A stretch of DNA of 64,000 nucleotides from an uncultured Flavobacteriales bacterium. GTDB taxonomy: Bacteria > Bacteroidota > Bacteroidia > Flavobacteriales_D > Parvicellaceae. This document shows positions 17,323 to 27,133 of the stretch, one piece after another. The notes under the pieces were generated by a model. It saw only the letters and a program-made list of their open reading frames with translations, ran no database searches and was not told where the DNA came from. Every line of letters begins with the position of its first letter. Within the stretch, counting starts at the first letter, position 1. A program made the translations under genes and the position numbers. Location: the NCBI GenBank assembly GCA_913030835.1, contig CAJWDP010000009.1, positions 1 through 64,000 of the forward strand. The letters are read 5' to 3'.

Positions 17323-18618
17323 CTAATCGAACAAACTGATACGCTTTTCGCTTTCCAGGTAGATAGTTGGTGTTGATCCCATCTTAGCAACTTTCCCTTT
17401 CACAACTATTTCTTTTCCATCAAAGTAAGTTACAGGATCATATGGAAAATTTACAAGATGCTCTTTCCTTATAAAAATGGTAAATATCTGATTGGGGTAT
17501 TTGCGATCCAGATTGATCAAAGCGTTTCCCTTCCTACTTTTCCTTGCACTGACAACAGTACCCACAACTTGAACCGTACTTCCATCTTGCATAAAGTTCT
17601 TTGCGTCTATTGTGTTGAAGTGACCTTTGGGTAGGTCGGGTGCTGATTTCGGAATGACATCTCCTTGTTGAATTGAATTTGACCAATGAAGCGGTTCATA
17701 GCCATTCTTGACCGAATCAACAGGATAGTTTGGGAAAAATGTAAATCCAGTTTCTTTTTCGACTGATTCAACACTCATCATATAAGACTCAATAGGATAC
17801 TGAAGGTGTTCTTTATGCGGCAAAATAAATCCGACAGCTCTTCTCATTTTAGGGTCCAGCGCAACTTTAAAAAATCGGGTGGGTATAGCGACTTTGTTTT
17901 TACTCCTGCTTATGTAATTGGTATCTCCATCGAATATTGGGCCGGTTACTACGATTAAGCTGCTTTCATCATTCGACACAATATAGTTTCGTAAATAATT
18001 CTCTAGATCTGCCCATTTTTCACGATTGAAACCAGGAAGTTGTGGAGACATATTTGAATAATAATACGATTCAGAAAGCGCAGACCTTGACCACCTGAAA
18101 TCGGCCGATGGAGCAAGATGACCGCGATCGTAACCAAAACCATCGTACTCAACATCTCCGTCAGAATTTCGAGTTTTAATAAAATAATCCTCTTCCTCTG
18201 CAGAACCGGATTGAATAAGAGTATCAATTCGAAAATCATTGGTCCTTCCTACAGTCCCGTCTTTAATTTCCGATGAAATAATATGCATCACCCAGATTGC
18301 TTGTTCGACCTCTTCACCATAAGCCAATGAAAAGGCCTTGTGACGAATCACATGGTCATTTGAAGGAAAGCCAATTTCTTCTAGTTCTGCGCTCAAGATG
18401 TTTAACTTAACCTGCTCTATTTTTTTATCTATTTCAACCATTGTCGATGCTACCCGCCCTTTGGAATTTTCCAATTCGCCTAGCTCGTACCTCAATTTAT
18501 CAATGGATTGAGCATAGCAATCAGGTGAACAAAGAATGAAAGAAAGTATCACTATACAATTGCAATACAATAGAGAATTCAAATTCAATTTTGAAAATCG
18601 ACTGCTCTTGTTAGTCAT
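17323..18618 (-). CDS. Secreted DNA/RNA non-specific endonuclease with C-terminal OB-like domain
   Basis: From the ATG at 18618 the protein has 431 residues. A hydrophobic signal segment ends near SPDCYAQ. A short coiled coil follows (LRYELGELENSKGRVA), then the NUC1/NucA-type nuclease domain with the catalytic DRGH motif in GYDRGHLAPSADF and the downstream Asn-containing SNMSPQ metal-site segment. The last roughly 90 residues (VQVVGTVVSARKSRKGNALI to VVKGKVAKMG) look like an OB fold and could bind nucleic acid. It cleaves DNA and RNA without sequence preference, probably in the periplasm or outside. It lies 16 bp after the MscS-like gene and shares its operon. A TTG at 18642 is a less likely start. 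Confidence 0.88.
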   Translation of the reverse strand: MTNKSSRFSKLNLNSLLYCNCIVILSFILCSPDCYAQSIDKLRYELGELENSKGRVASTMVEIDKKIEQVKLNILSAELEEIGFPSNDHVIRHKAFSLAYGEEVEQAIWVMHIISSEIKDGTVGRTNDFRIDTLIQSGSAEEEDYFIKTRNSDGDVEYDGFGYDRGHLAPSADFRWSRSALSESYYYSNMSPQLPGFNREKWADLENYLRNYIVSNDESSLIVVTGPIFDGDTNYISRSKNKVAIPTRFFKVALDPKMRRAVGFILPHKEHLQYPIESYMMSVESVEKETGFTFFPNYPVDSVKNGYEPLHWSNSIQQGDVIPKSAPDLPKGHFNTIDAKNFMQDGSTVQVVGTVVSARKSRKGNALINLDRKYPNQIFTIFIRKEHLVNFPYDPVTYFDGKEIVVKGKVAKMGSTPTIYLESEKRISLFD

Positions 18619-18634
18619 GAAATTCCATCTACAA

Positions 18635-19390
18635 TTATTCAAAATACTTCTTAATTTTTGGGATATAATTTAAATCAAGTGTGTAACCGGATATGGTCAA
18701 TTCTTTTGATAATTCGTTATACGAAACTCGGGGTGTTTGATCGGAAATGATCCACGGACAGGACAGCGCAATATGCTTTACATGCTCAATGTCCGTTTTT
18801 TCTTTTATCAACGTAAAAGAAAATTGTTTCAAGCGTTCCTGCGTAGATGGCTTTCGTATGATCTGATTGGCAAACTCAGAATATGGAATATAGATTAGCT
18901 CGCCATTATCTGCTTCCAACTTTACGTGAGTATTCAATAGTTCATTGATCACTCCAGAATTGGCATTCAATTGCACCCGCTGGTTCACCCCATAATTGTT
19001 CTGAACCTTGAAAACCAATCCGGCAATAAAGTCCTTGAGAAAACGCCAAAATCCTAGTAATACAATTAGCACTACCACAATACCAACGAGAGGATATGGT
19101 TTAATGAAAATATAGGCGACGCGAATGAAATAAAGCAACCAAAATGCGGAAGTAACAATGGGAAAATACCTTTTTGCTGAAATTCTCGCCTTTCTACTCT
19201 GAATTACATCAATGACATATTTTTGAATAAGATAAAACCCGATATAAAGAAAAACAGCAGTTGCTATCAACCAAAATACAGACCAAAAGGATAAATCGTA
19301 AGAAACTTGATCTACATCCTTAATTAAAGGAGCCGAAAACATCTCAAAAGTATCTAGAGAATCTGCTGATATCGCCACATCTTCCATCAT
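18635..19390 (-). CDS. MscS-like mechanosensitive channel protein
   Basis: The 251-residue protein has three hydrophobic segments at about 33-55, 72-92 and 95-118. The last leads into the MscS pore-helix/beta junction (LLGFWRFLKDFIAGLVFKVQ) and a beta domain (NNYGVNQRVQLNANSGVINE, ADNGELIYIPYSEFANQII). MscS proteins gate under membrane tension to release osmolytes. Its ATG overlaps the stop of the upstream transporter gene (ATGA), so translation is coupled and a joint role in ion or volume homeostasis is likely. The pore-lining glycine/alanine pattern is weak, so conductance properties may differ. Confidence 0.8.
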   Translation of the reverse strand: MMEDVAISADSLDTFEMFSAPLIKDVDQVSYDLSFWSVFWLIATAVFLYIGFYLIQKYVIDVIQSRKARISAKRYFPIVTSAFWLLYFIRVAYIFIKPYPLVGIVVVLIVLLGFWRFLKDFIAGLVFKVQNNYGVNQRVQLNANSGVINELLNTHVKLEADNGELIYIPYSEFANQIIRKPSTQERLKQFSFTLIKEKTDIEHVKHIALSCPWIISDQTPRVSYNELSKELTISGYTLDLNYIPKIKKYFE

Positions 19391-22300
19391 CGTATTAGTC
19401 CATTTTCTATTAGTATTTGCTGTACGTACATTTCAGCGAAAGGATTGATCACGAACGTATTGCTTGATTCAATAACCAGACCACACCTTTTCAAACTCTG
19501 GAACACTTGATAGATCTCTATGCCTGTTTCCGACCTAAATATGACCTGAGCCGTTTCAATTGTTAACACCTTATGAATTAGTAATTCATTCAAAGCTACT
19601 AACCAATCCGAATTACTAATGATCGGGAGGTTCAATGCTGTTGGACTTCCCATAATTATAGTTTCCTTCTTTACATCGCTAATGTTTGCCAACCACAAAT
19701 GCTGAATCGCTCCTAAATTCCCGTTAGAAATACTGTGATATTTTCTAAACAAACGATTGGTGTTTCTCCTTCCTAATTGTTCAAAGCTTTTACCCGCTAT
19801 GACTGTTTTCATTCCACCAGACTGATGTCTATGCTCAACCTCTCGAATAGCTGTATTTAATGAGATCGGGGCAATTATGATGGTCGATTGCAAAACACCA
19901 TCAAAAGAAATTAGCTGTTTTATAAACTTGTAGAATTCAATGTTACAGGATAAGCAGATTTTTAATTTGCCACTATAGGTTCTGATAAACGAAATTAATT
20001 GGTCGAAGGCTTCGTTTTCCCCACCTTTTAAAAACCACAATTCAATGTTCTTAAAATAAACTCGGTCTCCAGGGTTCATTTTTGTTTTGTACTCAGGCCA
20101 ATTCTGCACTTCTGCACTCGAAAACAAAGCATTCTCCCATATTTCATTGCTAAGATCAGCAGTCCGATCGGGACACTCAACTTTGTAAAAACTTCCTCCC
20201 TCCAGACCGGAAACCAAAGCTTCGGCCTCAGCTAAGTAACACGAGCCTTCGTTACCCGTAATTAGAATAGCTCCATCCATACCAGACTCATTCCTTTGAA
20301 TTGCTTTATCAAATTGAACCTTACCGTTATTATTTTCTCGGTCGGAAGTCATAAGTCCATACCGACCAAGGAACAGCTGTTTATAATAGAAAGGAAGCAA
20401 TTCTTCTACTTGAGGCTTAATGGTGATCTGATCTACAAAGTCCTTTACAATTCCATGTAAATTTTGGTCAGATTCATGTTTAATAGAAAACTGAGCATTT
20501 GACAGCTCATCCCTTTTGTTAATATATCCTTGTGCAATTTGAGTGTAAATCCCTTGAACCAAACGCGACAATTGTTTCGTAGAATTTTTCCACCCTCGTC
20601 TTGAAGATTCTCTTTTGATATACCGATCCAACTTGCCTGCCCGAGTAATAAGCGATTTAAAGTCCAAAAGCTCATCAACCTGAGTGAGATTCTCCCTGAT
20701 ATCTGATTTGAGTTTTTCCTGTAAAGAATCAACTTTAACAATAGCAGATTCTAGCTCTTTCTTGGATTTTTGCAATACTTCGTTTACCTGAGCATTGGTT
20801 ACATCCGGGTTCTGACAGGTATATGTTACCAACTTCGCACCATTTTCGAGTTGCTGTTTTACCTTTTGCGTTTCCGAAACTATTGAAGAAACTGTCAATT
20901 CAATTTCTTCCGACAGTTTGGATTCCAGCAGATATCCTACCAGTTCATTCAATTTAATCGCAGACTTTTTACTACTTCCGAAGTTTCTACCGTTGGGATC
21001 CAATCCTTCAATATCAACAACTTCCAAAATGTCCGGAATTTCAGTTGAAATCTTCTCAATTAAATTAATGTTAGAACTGATGATATCATCGTAAGAAAAG
21101 CTGCTTGAAGCATTGAACTCTAATCCACCAATCTGTTGTAGATCATTAGCACTTTGTATGCCTTCTAACTTTTCCTGATATGAATTCAATTCAAATTTCA
21201 CCTTCATGAAAATTCCTAAATCCATTCGTGCAATGCTCCTTTCAATAATGGGCTTAATTCCCGACTTAACTCTTTGCAGGTAATAGTCCAACAACAGATT
21301 GTTGTGCATCAAGTTCTGAAAATCGAGCCATTTCCCAGGAAATCGGCTTATAGCAAGTAAATCAGACTTCAGTTTTCTTGTTGACCGATTTTCTACTCGC
21401 TCATCCAGACGCAAATTCACGTCTACACGATCGGCATCTTGAATCAATGTGTTCACATACTTAGCGGTGAGCGTATTAACGCTTTCAGCCATAAGCTTCG
21501 GGTGCTTCTCCAAATCCGAAATAAATAGTGCCAACCGTTGATCAAATTTTTGAAGCAACGGATCAATATTATCCTGCGTTACCCGGTCTGGTAATTCCTC
21601 AATTGCCTGATTAAATTCATTGTAAAGTGAACTTAGATCGTCAATTATATGGTACCCCGACGAAGCGTATTGACTTATCACATTTCTCAATTCTGGTATA
21701 AACCCATAATCATATCGATACACACTTAACTCCTTAAATCTGATATTAATTCTGGGTTTTAGGCCTATTTTGAGTAACCTCCTCTTTGCTTTTTTTGCTC
21801 TCGAAATTTTATAATCCTCCTCCTCAACAATAGCCAAATCCTCCAGCTCCAATCTTCGCAAGATTCTGCTGTCTAGCGAATCGATTACGGCTTTGTGCTC
21901 GACAATCAAATTTTCTAAACTTTGAGATAATGCTCGAGCCGCTGTAATCAATTGTTCACGCGCTAGCCCGTCAATTGATTCTTTAAACAGCTTTCCTGTT
22001 TCCTTTTTAAGTTGTGATTTAGACCCTTTAAATCCGGATGTAACTCCTTTAATTTGATCTTGTAAATACGTCAGTTTACCTGAATAAACGGATTGTATTC
22101 CTTTAAATCCCTTATGGGCAAAATTCGTATTAATATCACTGAATTGTGTAACGATAAGATTCACCTGATTTTGTACCTGAGGAATTTCTGATCCAGTTAT
22201 TTCTATATGCTTTGACGGCGCAAATTCATTATCGCTTCTTTTTTCCTGATTGAAGACTTCAATTTTCTTAAGATCAATCGTTAGATCATCAAAATGCGAG

Positions 22301-24465
22301 GAGGCTCTAACAAGTAATGCAGTACCAATTATTCCAACCAATTCGTCTGTTGATCGAACGAAATCACTTTCCTTCCCTTTACCTAATTCGGGAATTGGAA
22401 GAAAGACCAAATCAGCATCAAATGAATGCGTTTTAACTATTTCATATTCCGACTTCTTGTTAACAGAATTGTTGATCACTTTAGTGGTAGCCTGAATTCT
22501 AAGCTCACTCAATAATTCATCAATCTGCTCTTCTACGGCCAATCTCTGCTCATTTTCATCGTTGATCAGCAATATTCTAAACTCCGCATTTCGCCAATCA
22601 TTTGAAGTCTGAATGAGCTTAATCAGACTGAGCATAAACTCACATTCTTTTGATAAACTGCTCCACCACAGGTCCACCTTATTGTAATTTCCGAATCCTC
22701 TTTTCTGATCATAATCAAGGTAGAGGACATTGTAATCCAGATCTGACAGCCTTGTTGTCATCTCATAGAATGATTTCGGATCTTTTGTGTTTCGTCCCCA
22801 CCCCATTAAAACCGTATTCGGATCAATTCCCGAGAATCCATAGGTTGAAGCAATCATTTCAACTCCTTGAAATATATTTCTGCATTCCTGACGTCTGGCA
22901 AAAATGCCCTGTTCAGCAATTTCATTGTCTCGAATGGATTGCAAATGTTTGGGGAAAAGGACTTTAGAGTCGGGGGTTTCCACCAAATCAAAATTTGATA
23001 TCATACCCAAGCGACCCGCCAAAACTTTTGAAAACTCAATTAGATGAGGACGATCATCGGTTTCTCCTGAGAACAAAAGAATATTGGGTTCCCAGCTCCT
23101 TTTGTGCATCTCTTTCTGGTCCATTCGCTTTAGACCAGCTTTAACCACAGAAGACCAAACAGATTGCCAAACGTCGCCCGACCCCAATGTTAGCTGCTTC
23201 CGGGTTAGAAAGACAAAAATTCCTCCAATAACGATCAGAGCTACAACCATGGCAGCAACATTCAACATTACCATAACGTAGCCGGTTGCAATAAAACCAA
23301 TCAGCCCAAACCATTTCGATATTTTGAACGATGGGAGATAATCTGAGCTTGCCCACGATTCAAGGAATTGTGCCAAATTGATAAAGCCGTAAGCCGCCAG
23401 GAAAAACATAGAAACAATTTCTGCTATGGTATTTAGCTCTCCGATGAGAATCCCAACTTCTGCTAGTAAAAATGTGAGAATCAGAGCATTCCTAGGTTCA
23501 TTTTCCGGCCCCACACCTTTTGCAAAAACTCGTGGTCCGATCTTATCCATTGACATGGCTTGGAGAATTCTGGGGGCTCCAAGTAAGCTCCCTATAGCTG
23601 AGGACAAAGTCGCACCCCAAATACCCGCAACAACCAATACTGGTATCCACGCGTATTTTTTCAACACATTTTCATCGGTAATCAAAACATCTTCCGGAAT
23701 ACTAAAAGCAATGAATATGGCAAGCGAAAGGTATACTATCAAACCAGTTGCAATGGACAATATCGTACCGTTAGGAATGGATTTCTTCGGATCTTTTAGG
23801 TCACCCGACATTGCCACACCTGCCGTAAATCCGGTCACAGCGGGAAAAAATATCGCAAATAGGTTGAACCACCCGCTTTCCGTTTTTTCTGATAGCAAGA
23901 CTGGATCTACAGGAGCCGTATTTGACCAATCTCCGGCAAAGATGGATACCAAGGACAGAGCAATCGCCGCCAAAATGAAAAATTGAACTTTTAAGGCAAT
24001 ATTCGTACTGATATAGGCAACGAGGGTAATCAGAATCAATGCACAGGTAGCAACAAGACGAATCAAGTTGAGCATGGACATACCGTAATTCGAAGCACCA
24101 CTTGAACCACCAATTACATCAATAAACGATTCGGAAAAACCCACCAGATATAACGAGATTGCGAGTGCAGTCCCCACAAAAAGAGTTACACCAATCGCTC
24201 CCCCGATAGGTAATCCAAGACTTCTTGAAAGAATATAATAGATCCCTCCGGCCTCTATTTTCCTATCCGTGGCAATTGAAGATACACCCAATCCGGTCGT
24301 GATTGAAATAACGTGCGCTGTGAGAACTATACCTATAGTACTCCACATACCGGCATTTCCAACCACGTAACCCATTCTGAGGTACATGATTACACCTAAA
24401 ATGGTCAGTACAGAAGGCGTATACACCCCTGCAAAAGTCCCAAACTTCCTGATCGATTCGTTCAT
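19387..24465 (-). CDS. SLC12-like cation-chloride cotransporter fused to a ~960-residue extension with a degenerate AAA+-like domain
   Basis: The protein has 1692 residues. Residues 1-440 are a 12-TM APC-superfamily transporter (TPSVLTILGVIMYLRMGYVV is the SLC12 TM1 signature). Residues 460-730 match the SLC12 cytosolic domain (PNILLFSGETDDRPHLIEF, LMGWGRNTKDPKSFYEM). The rest is unusual: helical coiled-coil-like sequence to about 1380, then a region with AAA+-like order: ILITGNEGSCYLAEAE in the P-loop position without the Walker lysine (about 1397), RVYFKNIELWFL in the Walker B position (about 1465), KICLSCN in the sensor 1 position, and a winged-helix-like end. Bacterial SLC12 relatives are usually far shorter. 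It is probably an ion symporter with a regulatory C-terminal module. It is first gene of the operon with the MscS-like gene. Confidence 0.85.
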   Translation of the reverse strand: MNESIRKFGTFAGVYTPSVLTILGVIMYLRMGYVVGNAGMWSTIGIVLTAHVISITTGLGVSSIATDRKIEAGGIYYILSRSLGLPIGGAIGVTLFVGTALAISLYLVGFSESFIDVIGGSSGASNYGMSMLNLIRLVATCALILITLVAYISTNIALKVQFFILAAIALSLVSIFAGDWSNTAPVDPVLLSEKTESGWFNLFAIFFPAVTGFTAGVAMSGDLKDPKKSIPNGTILSIATGLIVYLSLAIFIAFSIPEDVLITDENVLKKYAWIPVLVVAGIWGATLSSAIGSLLGAPRILQAMSMDKIGPRVFAKGVGPENEPRNALILTFLLAEVGILIGELNTIAEIVSMFFLAAYGFINLAQFLESWASSDYLPSFKISKWFGLIGFIATGYVMVMLNVAAMVVALIVIGGIFVFLTRKQLTLGSGDVWQSVWSSVVKAGLKRMDQKEMHKRSWEPNILLFSGETDDRPHLIEFSKVLAGRLGMISNFDLVETPDSKVLFPKHLQSIRDNEIAEQGIFARRQECRNIFQGVEMIASTYGFSGIDPNTVLMGWGRNTKDPKSFYEMTTRLSDLDYNVLYLDYDQKRGFGNYNKVDLWWSSLSKECEFMLSLIKLIQTSNDWRNAEFRILLINDENEQRLAVEEQIDELLSELRIQATTKVINNSVNKKSEYEIVKTHSFDADLVFLPIPELGKGKESDFVRSTDELVGIIGTALLVRASSHFDDLTIDLKKIEVFNQEKRSDNEFAPSKHIEITGSEIPQVQNQVNLIVTQFSDINTNFAHKGFKGIQSVYSGKLTYLQDQIKGVTSGFKGSKSQLKKETGKLFKESIDGLAREQLITAARALSQSLENLIVEHKAVIDSLDSRILRRLELEDLAIVEEEDYKISRAKKAKRRLLKIGLKPRINIRFKELSVYRYDYGFIPELRNVISQYASSGYHIIDDLSSLYNEFNQAIEELPDRVTQDNIDPLLQKFDQRLALFISDLEKHPKLMAESVNTLTAKYVNTLIQDADRVDVNLRLDERVENRSTRKLKSDLLAISRFPGKWLDFQNLMHNNLLLDYYLQRVKSGIKPIIERSIARMDLGIFMKVKFELNSYQEKLEGIQSANDLQQIGGLEFNASSSFSYDDIISSNINLIEKISTEIPDILEVVDIEGLDPNGRNFGSSKKSAIKLNELVGYLLESKLSEEIELTVSSIVSETQKVKQQLENGAKLVTYTCQNPDVTNAQVNEVLQKSKKELESAIVKVDSLQEKLKSDIRENLTQVDELLDFKSLITRAGKLDRYIKRESSRRGWKNSTKQLSRLVQGIYTQIAQGYINKRDELSNAQFSIKHESDQNLHGIVKDFVDQITIKPQVEELLPFYYKQLFLGRYGLMTSDRENNNGKVQFDKAIQRNESGMDGAILITGNEGSCYLAEAEALVSGLEGGSFYKVECPDRTADLSNEIWENALFSSAEVQNWPEYKTKMNPGDRVYFKNIELWFLKGGENEAFDQLISFIRTYSGKLKICLSCNIEFYKFIKQLISFDGVLQSTIIIAPISLNTAIREVEHRHQSGGMKTVIAGKSFEQLGRRNTNRLFRKYHSISNGNLGAIQHLWLANISDVKKETIIMGSPTALNLPIISNSDWLVALNELLIHKVLTIETAQVIFRSETGIEIYQVFQSLKRCGLVIESSNTFVINPFAEMYVQQILIENGLIR

Positions 24466-24564
24466 AACAAAATCAACTTCTTTAGACGCAATCTAGCGGA
24501 AAAGGTTATACATTTAATCCACTACCATCCCACGATGGTCAGATTCGTATTCAAAGTTAACAGT

Positions 24565-25644
24565 ATGCAAGAAGATCTTACGCATTTTTTCAATGACCTG
24601 AATGTAGTTGAATTGTCAAGTGTACTAGCAGGACCCTCGGTAGGTATGTTTTTCGCAGAAATGGGTGCAAACGTAACCAAAATTGAAAATGAGAGAACGG
24701 ATGGGGACGTAACCCGAAAATGGCGAACCAAGAGCGACCACAGAAAAATTTCATCGTATTTCGCTTCAGTCAATTACGGTAAAAAATATGTTCAGCTTAA
24801 TTTACTGCAATCTGATGATAAAAAGCGGTTGCAGGAATACGTCAGCTCAGCGGACGTAATACTCACCAATTTAAAGTTGGGAGATGACAAAAAGCTAGGG
24901 ATTACCTATGAATTCTTCAAGTCGATAAAAAATGACATTATCCAATGCCAGCTATATGGATTTGAATCAGACAAAAGCAGACCAGCCTTCGACGCTGTAT
25001 TGCAAGCAGAAACCGGATTTATGTCCATGAATGGTCACCCGAATTCGCCCCCAACAAAATTCCCTGTAGCCCTTATCGATCTTTTTGCAGCGCACCAAAT
25101 GAAAGAAGCGATTCTAATCGCCCTGCTGAAAAAAGCAAGAACAGGACTGGGTAGCTATATAGAAGTTTCATTGGAAAAGGCGGGGCTGGCTTCACTAGCG
25201 AATCAAGCTACCAATTGGTTGATGAATCGCGCGATCCCTGGACGGATTGGCTCTATTCATCCTAGCATTGCCCCGTATGGTGAAACTTTTCAGTGCAAAG
25301 ATGGGATTTGGGTGGTTCTGGCGGTCGGAACGGATCGACAATTCAAGGAAATGATGAGCTTGTTGAACTTACAAGAGATGATTACTCATCCGAATTACTG
25401 CACCAACGAACAACGAGTGATGCATAGAAAACAGTTAGCCGAACTATTGAGCAATTCTTTCGCTCAGCAAGATAGCAATTCAATATGCACCCAATTGAAA
25501 ACAGCAGGAGTACCTTTCGGAAAGGTGAAAAATGTAAAGGATGTTTTAGAAAGTGAAGTTGCTCAAAGCATGACTCTCATGGAGCGAATTGATGGCGATG
25601 AGACCGCACGACTCAGCTCGATTGGTTTTCGGTTTTTAGCTTAG
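24565..25644 (+). CDS. CaiB/BaiF family (class III) CoA-transferase
   Basis: The ATG at 24565 gives 359 residues starting MQEDLTHFFNDLNVVELSSV. The class III CoA-transferase N-terminal signature is clear: ELSSVLAGPSVGMFFAEMGA then VTKIEN. The catalytic aspartate is in RPAFDAVLQAETGFMSMNG, and LIDLFAAHQ is also typical. These enzymes move CoA between acyl groups through an aspartyl anhydride. The acyl substrate is unknown and no fatty-acid or carnitine genes are adjacent. An ATG at 24535 would add 10 unconserved residues. The 3' end overlaps the convergent membrane-protein gene by 32 bp. Confidence 0.88.
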   Translation: MQEDLTHFFNDLNVVELSSVLAGPSVGMFFAEMGANVTKIENERTDGDVTRKWRTKSDHRKISSYFASVNYGKKYVQLNLLQSDDKKRLQEYVSSADVILTNLKLGDDKKLGITYEFFKSIKNDIIQCQLYGFESDKSRPAFDAVLQAETGFMSMNGHPNSPPTKFPVALIDLFAAHQMKEAILIALLKKARTGLGSYIEVSLEKAGLASLANQATNWLMNRAIPGRIGSIHPSIAPYGETFQCKDGIWVVLAVGTDRQFKEMMSLLNLQEMITHPNYCTNEQRVMHRKQLAELLSNSFAQQDSNSICTQLKTAGVPFGKVKNVKDVLESEVAQSMTLMERIDGDETARLSSIGFRFLA

Positions 25645-26218
25645 CCTTTTCCACCTGATTTTGATGTTTTGTCTGCTGTTTTTGAATCAAGCGAATCAAA
25701 TCTTTACATTCCTTCTCACTTAGCTGACGACCTATTTTATATTGCTTATTTCTATACTCAAACTGAATCTTTTCTCCCCCAACAAACCAAAATGAATCTT
25801 CAATATTGACCGCAAAAGATTTACTTACATCCTTGTCTGTACGGAATGGTCCCATGGAATCAAAATAAAACCTGCTGGCTTTACCGAATCGTCCAACTGA
25901 TCTTTTATAACTAAACTCTTCATCGTCTACCCGCATGAATTCCATACCCCACTTTCGCCAAAGAAAAACTCTTGTTATTCTGTACTCAAAATACACCCAA
26001 AAAGAAATGAAAATAAACAGTCCAATCTGCATTTTGTCATCGTGATTCCCTGTTACCAATTCATAAACCAGATAAATACCACATGCCGACCAGCACAATA
26101 TCCAAAACAGAAGCATCGTTTCTTTTAAACGGTTAATTTTAGACGAAATGACAATGGAGGTGCTGGTTCCATGATCAAAAAAACTAATCCGATCCGAAAT
26201 GTACTTTTCGTTTTTCAT
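25613..26218 (-). CDS. Uncharacterised membrane protein with two TM segments and a soluble beta-rich domain
   Basis: The 201-residue protein has two hydrophobic helices at about 33-55 and 67-85. A soluble domain of alternating aromatic and charged strands follows (RFYFDSMGPFRTDKDVSK, IQFEYRNKQYKIGRQLSE), reminiscent of bacterial PH-like domains found after two TM helices. It ends in a Lys/Gln-rich helix. I do not recognise a named family. Its last 32 bp overlap the convergent CoA-transferase gene, whose C terminus is conserved, so both ends appear real. It is probably an inner-membrane protein. Confidence 0.6.
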   Translation of the reverse strand: MKNEKYISDRISFFDHGTSTSIVISSKINRLKETMLLFWILCWSACGIYLVYELVTGNHDDKMQIGLFIFISFWVYFEYRITRVFLWRKWGMEFMRVDDEEFSYKRSVGRFGKASRFYFDSMGPFRTDKDVSKSFAVNIEDSFWFVGGEKIQFEYRNKQYKIGRQLSEKECKDLIRLIQKQQTKHQNQVEKAKLKTENQSS

Positions 26219-26358
26219 TTGCCCTACAAAAGTAAAATGTTCTAAGGATTCCAGCGTATTTTGAAGCCAGGATTATGAAGAACGATAGCTTTAAACCGAG
26301 TTTTGCTTAACTTTAGGCATGTATTTTGCAAAATGTTGATTCAACTAAACGTTTGGAA

Positions 26359-27129
26359 ATGAAAAAAACTACCGCATTTGTCTTTTTGTTTGCTACCCTG
26401 CTGCCTTTACAAATAATTAGTCAGGAATATGCTGACCTCCTTTCATTACTTGTAAGTGAAGAATACGAGAAAGTGCTTAGAAAAGCCAGCAAATACCACG
26501 GCAATGACAACACAAAAAAAGACCCTTTGCCCTACCTCTATTATTCTGAGGCATCGTATAAAATGTCGATGGATCATAAATACCAAGAGCTCTATCCAAA
26601 ATCGTACAAATCAGCTATAAGCTATGCCATCAAATTCAGAAAGAAAGACAAGGAAAATGCATATGCTGAAGACGCATTAGAATATTTTGAGGAGCTTAGG
26701 CTAGTCATGGCTGAAGAAGTGGAAAATTATCTCGCTGAAGACTCCGAAAAAGGGATAAAAAAAGCCTTAGGTCTAATGAAGAAAATGGCGGGTTTCAGTC
26801 CTGAAGACAGAGGTGTGGAGCTATCCCGATCCTTGCTGGAAATCCTTTCAGGAAACAAATCTGAAGGGCGTAAAATGCTTGCTACAGCATGGAAAAGAGT
26901 TCAAGAAATTGGCAGCGACAATTTGAAGTTTGAAGAAATGACGGAGCAAACACAATACAATTTGAGATTTGCTTTGATGCTCTATGCAAACTATGCAAAG
27001 AGGAGCGACATCGTCAAAGCACAAAACATTATCGCTTTTGGCCACCAGTATTTTTACGGGGAAAACGAAGATTACGAGAAAGAATATACCGAAGACTACA
27101 AGGAGCTTTACGACGAATTACACAGTTGA
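26359..27129 (+). CDS. Secreted alpha-helical protein, TPR-like
   Basis: From the ATG at 26359 the protein has 256 residues with a signal peptide (MKKTTAFVFLFATLLPLQIISQ). The mature part is strongly helical and charged, with SEEYEKVLRKASKYHG, PYLYYSEASYKMSM and YAEDALEYFEELRLV suggesting two to four TPR-like hairpins. A TTG at 26326 would put residues before the signal peptide and is unlikely. The family is not recognised. It may be a periplasmic scaffold. Its stop lies 4 bp from the convergent bioA stop. Confidence 0.7.
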   Translation: MKKTTAFVFLFATLLPLQIISQEYADLLSLLVSEEYEKVLRKASKYHGNDNTKKDPLPYLYYSEASYKMSMDHKYQELYPKSYKSAISYAIKFRKKDKENAYAEDALEYFEELRLVMAEEVENYLAEDSEKGIKKALGLMKKMAGFSPEDRGVELSRSLLEILSGNKSEGRKMLATAWKRVQEIGSDNLKFEEMTEQTQYNLRFALMLYANYAKRSDIVKAQNIIAFGHQYFYGENEDYEKEYTEDYKELYDELHS

Positions 27130-27133
27130 CACA

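Noticed and set aside
17323-24465. Defence island (nuclease plus AAA+-like protein)
   Set aside because: The nuclease has an export signal, the AAA+-like part lacks the Walker lysine and is fused to an SLC12 transporter, and no other defence-type genes flank it.
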